This document shows positions 22,409 through 30,716 of a stretch of DNA of 64,000 nt, one piece after another. The notes below the pieces were generated by a model. The model saw only the letters and a program-made list of their open reading frames with translations, did no database searches and was not told where the DNA came from. Source of the DNA: Mantamonas sphyraenae (taxonomy: Eukaryota; CRuMs; Mantamonadidae); contig JAPMXV010000021.1 in the NCBI GenBank assembly GCA_026936335.1, positions 1 through 64,000 on the forward strand, read 5' to 3'. The stretch's first letter is position 1; every line of letters begins with the position of its first letter. The translations under genes were made by a program, and so were the position numbers.

Positions 22409-24274
22409 TCACCCGCTTCCTCTCTTTTCCAAAATCGTCCTCACCTTGGCAATCCCGTGTTCAGCAATCAATTGCTTCAACTGCTCATTGATCAGCGCCT
22501 CGCTTCCTTCACGCTGCTGCGTCAGCTGCGACGACCCTTGCACCCCACCGCCGCTCCCACCAGCTCCGGCCCCTCGTCCGCCCTGACCACCTGCGTTTGC
22601 ATACAAAAGTGCAGAAGTTCCGGTCTCACGTGGCTCTGTCTTTTTGTACAGAAGCGCTGAGCCCTGCATCGTCGTGGCTTCACCCGACAAAGACGACGAA
22701 GACGCCGCCGCTGCTGCTCGCTGAGCCTCCTTCTGTTTCCACAGCATCTGGTTCGCCTGTTGCGATTGTAATCGAGCATTCCCTGCCGCCTGTGCCTGCG
22801 CATGTCTGCTCTGCGCAACGCGCAGCTTTGTCTGCTTTGCTTCCGCTGGCGTGCTCACCACCCCGACTGTGTTTGCGTTCCCATTCTTTGCCACCGTCAC
22901 AAAAAACACCACCGGCGACTCTTCCGTCGGTTGTGGCGAGCTGCAAAACATATACACCAGGTTCGGCGACTCCTGGAAGCTCTGTCTCCACAACTTTCTG
23001 TTCATGGTGTTTGCGTCGCCATCACTCAGAACCTGAGGAAACAGCCTGTACACCCATGCTCGCTGTTGCACCAGAGGCACCAAGTCCGCCGTCTCAAACT
23101 TTTCCAGCTGCGTCAGGATCATCGTCGATTTGTTCCGCCCGATTTCAAGCATCGCCGCCAGATCGAGCTCCCGCTTGATGCCCCTGTTCACTGTGGCGTT
23201 TGCGCGCCGTGCACACGTCAACTCTGCGTCGATGTCCACCACAGGGTGGTCGCGTCGCCTCATCCTCAGCTTGCCCTGCCACACCGTCTTGTTTTGGTAC
23301 TTCATCTCCTGCTCGTCTTGGCTGACGCGTCCGCCCACGCTCCCACCTTCCTCCACCGCCATCGCTTCGTGTGACCGCTTCCTCGGGTTTCCTGCTGCCG
23401 CCGCCATCGACGACCCTGCTGCGCCGCGCTTGCTGTTGTGCAGCTTCTGCGCCTCCGCCGGAAAAGGCCTCTGCGCACGGCCGCTCTGACGTTGCCACGC
23501 CATGTCTTTGTGGATCCACAGCTGATGCTGCGCATCCACTTTTAATCCGTGTGCATCTTGCGCAGACAGCATCGTGCCTTGTGACCCCAGAGCTCCCAAC
23601 GCGGGTACAATCCTCGGAGAAACCACGCTCACACGCACCCCGCTCTGCTGCATCTCTGTACACAGGTGTGCCCACGTCGGCTGCGGCCCTCCATACCCAT
23701 TTGTGTCGCCCACCCCCTGTCCTGCAGACACAGACGACGACGATGACGATGACGACGCCGACGACGACGACGAGCCGCTCACCGACGACGATGAAGTCAC
23801 CCTCCCCAGCCGTGTTTGCAGCGCCTGTGTCACGCATGGCGTCCCACTCTGCACACCCAGGCCCGTGCACAACACCACGTATGTGTTCTTTGCCCCCAGC
23901 GACTTGAACCGTTCCAACGCCACGTACATGGCTTCCACCACGCTGCTGGGCGCTGCGCTGCAGTGTTTGCCCTTCTTCACCCCCGCCAGCACCTCCAGCA
24001 CCTGACTCGCAGACCCACACTGCACGTAGCGCACTCGACGCGCTCCGTGACCAAACAGCACCACATCCCACCGCCTGCTGGTGTCTTCCAGCTTCGACAC
24101 ACGCGCCCGCTTCAAGTCCGGCTGCACAGCCGACGACGCCTCTCCAGACCGCAACCGCGCTGCCAGTTGCGTCAGCATTGGCTTCACGTATGCATCCAGC
24201 ACCTGTCCACGGTACGCCTGCATGTACACACTCGCGTCAAACACCACCGTCACGTGCGACTCTAGTTTTTGCAT
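22409..24274 (-). CDS. Mediator subunit 25-like protein (VWA + ACID/SPOC-like domain)
   Basis: A single exon, 621 residues from the ATG at 24274 (MQKLESHVTVVFDASVYM). The first 250 residues look like a von Willebrand A domain in the Med25 style: VVFDASVYMQAYRG...YVKPMLTQL, a conserved GHG, and a strand before a Ser-rich loop. A Ser run encoded by GAC/GTC-type repeats separates it from a middle region with a basic KRGAAG...RKRS segment. Then comes NKTVWQGKLRM...QLEKFETADLVPL...VYMFCSS, which fits the ACID/SPOC beta-barrel of Med25. The tail is Gln/Gly/Ser-rich and ends with a short helix. Med25 links transcription activators to Mediator. Identity rests on domain order and local motifs, so a different VWA-SPOC protein remains possible. 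The start codon is only 43 bases from the divergent gene. Confidence 0.6.
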   Translation of the reverse strand: MQKLESHVTVVFDASVYMQAYRGQVLDAYVKPMLTQLAARLRSGEASSAVQPDLKRARVSKLEDTSRRWDVVLFGHGARRVRYVQCGSASQVLEVLAGVKKGKHCSAAPSSVVEAMYVALERFKSLGAKNTYVVLCTGLGVQSGTPCVTQALQTRLGRVTSSSSVSGSSSSSASSSSSSSSVSAGQGVGDTNGYGGPQPTWAHLCTEMQQSGVRVSVVSPRIVPALGALGSQGTMLSAQDAHGLKVDAQHQLWIHKDMAWQRQSGRAQRPFPAEAQKLHNSKRGAAGSSMAAAAGNPRKRSHEAMAVEEGGSVGGRVSQDEQEMKYQNKTVWQGKLRMRRRDHPVVDIDAELTCARRANATVNRGIKRELDLAAMLEIGRNKSTMILTQLEKFETADLVPLVQQRAWVYRLFPQVLSDGDANTMNRKLWRQSFQESPNLVYMFCSSPQPTEESPVVFFVTVAKNGNANTVGVVSTPAEAKQTKLRVAQSRHAQAQAAGNARLQSQQANQMLWKQKEAQRAAAAASSSSLSGEATTMQGSALLYKKTEPRETGTSALLYANAGGQGGRGAGAGGSGGGVQGSSQLTQQREGSEALINEQLKQLIAEHGIAKVRTILEKRGSG

Positions 24275-24317
24275 CTCTCTCGACTTCCTTGCCTGCCCCG
24301 ACGCACACACACAAACC
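24275..24317. promoter_or_regulatory. Bidirectional promoter, 43 bases between start codons
   Basis: Only 43 bases lie between the ATG of the Med25-like gene (minus) and that of the next gene (plus), the tightest divergent gap in the window. It is C/T-rich next to the minus start and CA-repeat-rich next to the plus start. No TATA-like box is visible. Confidence 0.55.
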
Positions 24318-25445
24318 ATGTCCTCAAATTCCCCTCTCACCTCACAAGACACACACACAGACCAATCTGTGCCCTCACACATTCGCGACATCACCCTCCT
24401 CGAGCGCTTTCCCCACTCGGCAGACACCGTCGCCGAATCGCTCGCCTACTACCGCAACAGAGCCATCCAGCTCCTCAAGTACGGCATCGCATGGGACGGC
24501 TCCTACGAGGAGCTGGTTGACGACGACGGTGCCGTCTGGGGCGTCTGGGTCGCCTTTGACGTCCTCGGAATCGACGTGGTGTCTCGCAAGCGCCTGCCCA
24601 ATCTCTCTGACCCCGAGCACGACGACACCATCTTTGTGACGTCGGCCACAGAGTACACGCACGACCCCACGCTTCAGGAAGCTCTCCAGCACAAGGGTGA
24701 GCGCCTCCACTCCGTTTTTGTCCTCAGCCACCAATGCAACAAGGGCCACTACGGACGCTTCCTCCATGCGCACAAAGACCTCACCTACATCACCATGGAC
24801 GAGTGCCACCTCGAGTCCTTCTTTGCCAAGCACGGCATCAACGCCGTCCTCGTCAACCCACAGCCCTCCCTTCCCGAACGACTCATCACAGACACCTACG
24901 GTTCCCAGATCACAGCACGCAGCAAGGCGCACATGATCAACCACGTCGACGAAGGCATCTACATTCTGCGCCGCCTCGGCGTCTCATGCGCTGCCCAGGA
25001 AGCCTTTGCTCTGCATCCGCTGATGCAGATGGCTCCCGAGCTCGTCCCGTTCCGCTTCAGCCATGACGACTCCAAGAAACAACTCGACACAGACGCTATC
25101 ATGCTCTCCATGGAATACCGCTGGGTTGCCAACGGCTACCTCAGCAAGCACGACAGCCGCGACGACATCACCCTTTCCCCTCTCCAAGAGGTCAACCTCA
25201 TGCTCGTTGCCGACAAGATTCAGAACAGGAAAGACTTTGACGAGTACACACGTGTGGTCAAACACTCAAATGCGGATCGTCTCCACGAGTACTTTGCCCA
25301 GTGGCTCGACGCCCTCGGCATCGACGACACGCTGTACCAGGAGATCGTTGACGAGCTGTGGGAACGCACTGGAGGTCTAAAGATGGCCCACATCAACCGC
25401 ACTGTCCTCGAAGAGCGTCTTGCCACCCAGTCCACCGAGGAATAG
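24318..25445 (+). CDS. Uncharacterised soluble protein, 375 residues
   Basis: A single exon from the ATG at 24318 (MSSNSPLTSQDTHTDQ). I do not recognise the family with confidence. No signal peptide, membrane helix or low-complexity tract is evident. The N-terminal third has DITLLERFPHSADTVAESL and a helix around LLKYGIAWDG. The middle has hydrophobic strands (HSVFVLSHQCNKGHY, YITMDECHLESFF). The C-terminal third, LHPLMQM...DAIMLSMEYRWVANGYL...EVNLMLVADKIQN, has an HD-like helical look and resembles DUF6817-type proteins of bacteria and fungi, from memory and weakly. It heads a run of four plus-strand genes and is followed after 45 bases by the RFWD3-like gene. Confidence 0.8.
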   Translation: MSSNSPLTSQDTHTDQSVPSHIRDITLLERFPHSADTVAESLAYYRNRAIQLLKYGIAWDGSYEELVDDDGAVWGVWVAFDVLGIDVVSRKRLPNLSDPEHDDTIFVTSATEYTHDPTLQEALQHKGERLHSVFVLSHQCNKGHYGRFLHAHKDLTYITMDECHLESFFAKHGINAVLVNPQPSLPERLITDTYGSQITARSKAHMINHVDEGIYILRRLGVSCAAQEAFALHPLMQMAPELVPFRFSHDDSKKQLDTDAIMLSMEYRWVANGYLSKHDSRDDITLSPLQEVNLMLVADKIQNRKDFDEYTRVVKHSNADRLHEYFAQWLDALGIDDTLYQEIVDELWERTGGLKMAHINRTVLEERLATQSTEE

Positions 25446-25490
25446 AACGGCACGTTCCCTCCATCGCCTCCAACCCATCTCCACTCCACC

Positions 25491-27594
25491 ATGGACCACA
25501 ACCACCCCCACCTCTCCATTTCAGAGCCACCTGCACTCGACTGGCTCCACACAGACTCTCCCACACACTCCACCACCGCTGCTCCCGTTGCAGTTCCCGA
25601 CAACCCCGACGACCAGGACCTCTTTGCCGCCATAGACGAAGACCAAGACGACAACCAACACTCCAATCAGGACAATCAAGACACACAAACACCATCTCCC
25701 GCACGCAATGCAACACACGTCTCCAACACCCGCAGGAAACGCACACTCGCCACCCCTGAAGACGACGACGCCTTTGAGGACCACGACAAACACGAAAAGC
25801 GGCAACGCATCGAGTCTCCCGCCTCTCCCTCCTCTCCCTCCACAACCTCTGCCTCCTCTTCTGCGCGCCACCAGGTACGCCCGTGCCCCTCTGCCCTCGT
25901 TCCCACCCACTTCCTCCGATGATGATTGCCCGCCACCGCAAAACCCCGCGCTCACCCCACATCCACAGGATTGCCCCATCTGCACTCTCCCATTTGCCAC
26001 TGTGGGAGAACATCGCACAGTGTGTCCCCCCTGTGGCCATCTCTTTGGCAACTCCTGCCTCAAGCGATGGGGCGCCGAAAAGGCCGCCCAGGCCAAGCAA
26101 GGCCGCACAAAGCGCAAAAAGGCAATGTGGACATGCCCTCTGTGCAATCTTCGGTTCAAGCGCACAGACGTACGTGCCATCATTATGGATCCTCGCACAC
26201 GTGTCGTCGATACCTCCCAGCAAGACCAACTCCGCCGCGAGAAGGACCAGCTCCGCCAAGAGCTCCAGGACGTAAGCATGCGTCTCGTAAACACACGTGC
26301 CAACTACGAGAAACTCTTGGCCGAACATAGACGCGTATGCGATGAACACACTCGTCTCCAGGCAAAGCTCAAGCGATTCACGCACCTCGACAGCAGCTCT
26401 GCTTCCGCTGCTGCCACCCACTCGCCACGCTCCAACACGCAACACCTCGCCTGCCCCCTCACCTTTTCTCCGCTTGCATCCCTCACCCTCACCGGATGTC
26501 GCGTCATGGACACAAACGTCGAGCATGGCCTTGCTGCCCTTCCCTGTCTCCCGTCTGCCTCCTCCTCCTCCTCAGCCTACATGCTCCAGCTCATTGACAT
26601 CAACACAGGTCAACACCAAAGCATTGTCCGCAACATCCACACCGCCATGGTCCGCGACGTCCGCTTTGCCCCTCGCCATCAGGATTGCCTCATCGCATCC
26701 GTCTCTCTCGACCGCACCCTGGCTGTACATACCATCCACGGCGACGCCCTTGTCCTGCGCACAAAGCTTTCCCACCCGGGCTGGTCCTGCGCCTGGAATC
26801 ACGCAGATCCCAACCAGCTCTTTGTCGGCCTTGTCACAGGCGACGTCCTCCTCTACGACATGCGCAAGACCTCATCCCACCTCTCACGCTGGCACACCGC
26901 ACGTGCAGGCATCCATAGCCTCTGCTACGTCGAGCAACCCATTGTGGGCACCAGTGGACGCGACCTCCTCCTCAACTTTGACACCTACGAAGCCAAGCTC
27001 CGCAACAGGTGCTTCTCAGACGGCCTTCTCCTCTGCGGAAGCACACGTGGCGTCTTTGCAATCGATATGGCCGATCTCCCACAAGAACACGACCATTCCT
27101 CCACGCCCATCCACCTTCTCGACGACGCTTGTGTCTCCCTCGACGCCTGCGTCGACACAAACCTCCGCACCACCCTCATGATTGCCACGCGAGACGCACA
27201 CAACCATGTCACATCCACCCTCCACCATCTCGACGCCTCAGCATCTCTGACCCGAGTCGGTCCAGACATACACTGCAGCGTCAGCAGCGCCCTCCAGCGC
27301 ATGCCTCTCCTTTCCATCGACGAGCGCATCCACATGGCCATCACCAGACTTGACCTAGACCTCTCGCCACACCCGTCCATTCAGCTCATCCCCTCGGGCA
27401 AAGACCAAGTCGTCGCCCAACTGCCTCTCCGCCCAACATCCTCCTCTCACCACGACCAGCCTCATCCCATGCCCACACATGTCCACCACACCTCCTGGCA
27501 GAATGGTTCCCGCCACCTCTTTGGCATCGTCCATCCCGACGGCGTCTCCCTTGTCTCGGCGACTGCCCACACAACAAAAACCGCCCATGTTTGA
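25491..27594 (+). CDS. RFWD3: RFWD3-like RING-WD40 E3 ubiquitin ligase
   Basis: Exons 25491-25874 and 25969-27594 give 669 residues; the intron 25875-25968 (GTACGC...CAG) joins RHQ to DCPIC in phase 0. The N-terminal 128 residues are acidic and Ser/Gln-rich with a basic RRKR cluster. Exon 2 opens with a RING finger: CPIC, CPPCGHLFGNSCLKRW and WTCPLC. A coiled coil follows (QLRREKDQLRQELQ), then WD-like repeats (MVRDVRFAPRHQDCLIASVSLDRTLAVH and others). This RING, coiled coil and WD40 order is diagnostic of RFWD3, which ubiquitinates RPA and RAD51 at stalled forks and crosslinks. The stop codon (TGA, 27592-27594) lies inside the first codons of the next gene. Confidence 0.85.
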
Positions 27595-30500
27595 CTCCTT
27601 CAAAAAGAAAGTGCTCCACCACGAGTCTGTCTATGACTCGGGTGTCCAGCAGGATGCATTTGACCCGCGCATCACCCACCATGCAGGCGCCGCCGCAGTC
27701 TCCTGTGCCGCCTACGACCCGGTCCAGCGTCTCCTCGCCGTTGGCTCCGAGTCTGGCTGCGTAAAGGTGTACGTTGTGCTCCAAAGCTCGTCATCTTGAA
27801 TGTGTTCCCGCGTACATCGGTGTTGTCCACCCATCACTCACGTCATCCCTCCCGCGGCTCGACGACCCCCCTTTCCTTTTTCATTCCGGCAGCTTTGGCA
27901 ACGCCAACTCTGAACTCTGGCTCAAGGGCCGTACGCGCAGCCCCATCCGCTTCCTTCACTGGGCCATCAACGAGGGCATGCTCGTGTCCATCTCAGAAGA
28001 CAACACCTTTCAAATCTTCCAGATGGAAGCCCGCCGCGCCATTTGCAACCTTCAGCTCACCTGTGACGTCTCGTGTACCCTTATGCCCATGGAATCACGC
28101 TTCCTCTTTGTCGGCACCCAGCAGGGCGACCTCGTCGTCGTCAATGTCGAGCAGATGCGCCTCTCCCTGTATGCCGTCCCTGCAGCATCCGCCCTCAAGG
28201 GAACCAAGCTTGCCACAGCCGCTCCCGAACTTCAAGCCCTCGTCGCCCTTGACCTCATCCCGGACAACGAGGGAATGCTGGCCATGGCCTATCGCGGAGG
28301 CGTCGTCGTCCACTGGGATCTGGCCAAGATGAAGCCTGAGCGCGTCTTTAACATTGGCGAACCCATCACCGCCCTCGCCCACCGTTTTGACGCAAAGCAC
28401 TTTGCCGTCGCACACGCTCAGTCCGGCCGCATCTCCATCTGGCACACCAAGGATGACGACAAGCCCAGCGTCGGCTTCATTTCCACCAAAGCCACTGGCA
28501 TGGACGTAGCCACCCTTCGTTGGGTCGAAAACATGCTCTACATCCACGTCCTCGACTATGCCCTCATGCGCGCCGACGAGCCCATGCAATTGGCACGAGA
28601 CTCGCAAAAGAGTGCCAACAAGGCTCAGTCTCCTCTGGACATGCTCGTCATGGGCGACGTCGCATCAGTCGCCTTTGTCCTCCCGTCCCCCTGGCCTCTC
28701 GAACAAGACTCTGCTTCTGCCGTCTTTGCCATCAACCGCCGTGGACATATCGACACCCTCGACCTCTCTGGTCCACAGACGCGCTACCTCCAGCAAAACC
28801 ACAGCCTGCTCCTCGACCGCACCCCTGAACTTGGCGCAGACCTTGGTGCCGAGGTCCTCCTCGCTCGTCTCGTCCTCCACGCCTCTGAAGATCTCAAGGC
28901 TGACCTCGAAATGGCCGAGATCTCTCGCGGTTCCGACATTGCCGACGAGGGCAACGCATGGCCTGTTGTCGGCGGCAGCTGGACCGGCGAACGCGAAGAT
29001 TTTGCAAGCACTTTCCGCATGCTCATCACGGCACACAGCGACGATACTGTGCGGTTCTGGGACATGAGCACCGCTGCCACACGTCTCATCCACGTCCATG
29101 CATGCAAACGGCCAGAAAATGACCTCGCCTGCATATCTGCCCTCCACTTTTGCGACACAGGCCGCGTCCTCTGGGTCGGCTGGTCCGACGGCATGGCTGC
29201 TCTCTACCGCTTCACTTCCATGCCCTTTGAACTCGTCCACACCACTGTCGACCGGGACGGAAACATACACACAGACAACGATGCCGAACCCGCACACATG
29301 AATCCGGGCTTCGAGCAGATCCTCCGTGTCGCTGCACAGGGCGAAACCTGCCCGGTTGTCGACATGCATGTCCTCACCAAACCCAAACTGGCTGTCCTCG
29401 CATGGGCGGACGGCTCTCTCTTTATCCTCCGCTACGCTCGCCAGGCTGCCGAATCCTCTTTCGTCGCCTGCGTCGACGTCCCCGCGCTCAAGGAGCTCAA
29501 GAAGAACCGCAAGGCAGCTGTGACCGACGACCGTCCACGCATTGCTGCCATGCGTTGTGCCTACACCCATGCCCTGGCCCAGGACAAAGACGACGACGAC
29601 ACAGGCTCCGGCAGCAGCGCCAAATACGATCGACCTTGTGTCCTTGTGGCAGATGCTTGGGCACGTGTCTTTCAAATAGACCTCTCGGACGGCTCCTGCA
29701 TGGCCATCCTCGACACAGACAACGGCGTCGATCATGTGCGCTCGCTGCTCCTTGTCGACGGCGAAGGCGCGCCCACATCTCCCTGGCAGCTCGCCAAGGA
29801 GTGGCAAGAAATGGACTTTGGCTTGGATGATGACGACAATGACGACGACACAGGCGACAAGACACCCGCCGGTGACAACGACGACTCGGACGGCGACGAC
29901 GACGCAGCAGCCTCATCCTATGTTGTCCTCGTACTGCGATCACGCGTGGATGTCATAAGCGGCAAGACAGGCAAGCGTGTGGCAAGCAACGATAGCGTGG
30001 GAACCGCCGTGTCCGCCGATGTCGTTTGCAGCGAGGGCCAGAACGCTCTCGTGCTCATGGACGAAAGCGGCAGCATGGCCGCCCTGAGCATGCTCCAACT
30101 CAAAAACGTGTTTGACTTTGGCATCCGTGCCCTGCGCTTGTTTATGGACCCTCACGCACGCCTGCTGCGCCAAGGTCCCATTGTCACCCGAGACGGCGCC
30201 ATGCTCCTTGCCACGGCACAGGGCGAGCTCAGCGTCGTTCGCCTCCTCCTCATCGACCCCGAAGAGCTCACCCTTCACAGCAGCCACTACGGAGGCGTCG
30301 CCTCTGTCGACACCCTCCACGAAACGGGCCTTTCCCTGTACAAAGCAAGCATCCAACATCCCAAGCGACCCAAGGGCTTCTTCTCCTCCCTCTTTGGCTC
30401 CTCCTCCTCGGTCACCTCCTCCACCTTTCACGAACTGTTTGAAGGTGCCGAGGAGCCCCAGGACGATGCACACGGCAGCAGCAGCAGCAGCAGCAAGAGC

Positions 30501-30701
30501 GCCATCTCGTCTGCCTCGTACGAAGCCAGCGAAACACACCAAAAGGCTCTCGAAGCCATCCAGAAGCTTAACGAGCGAGGTCAAAAGATCTCCATGATCG
30601 AACAGCAGACAGCCGAGATGGAGGACGAGGCACGTGAGTTTGCTGAAGCCGTCGACGAGTTGGTGCGCCAGCAGCAGAACAAAAAGTGGTGGGAGCTGTG
30701 A
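27587..30701 (+). CDS. Tomosyn/Sro7-like WD40 protein with C-terminal R-SNARE motif
   Basis: Exons 27587-27768 and 27893-30701 give 996 residues. The intron splits GCVK-V-FG; the joined KVFG is the first WD-repeat ending typical of the Lgl family. The start MFDSFKKKVLHHE resembles the conserved Lgl/tomosyn beginning, so the ATG at 27587 is preferred although it overlaps the previous gene by 8 bases. The body is a long double beta-propeller (DDTVRFWDMS, LVLRSRVDVIS) with an acidic loop of Asp repeats. The last 55 residues form an R-SNARE-like coil ending NKKWWEL, as in tomosyn. Such proteins bind Q-SNAREs and limit exocytosis. At the expected zero-layer Arg there is Gln (codon 30606-30608). 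No membrane anchor follows the SNARE motif, as expected for tomosyn. Confidence 0.85.
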
Positions 30702-30716
30702 AATTGGAATTCCAGA

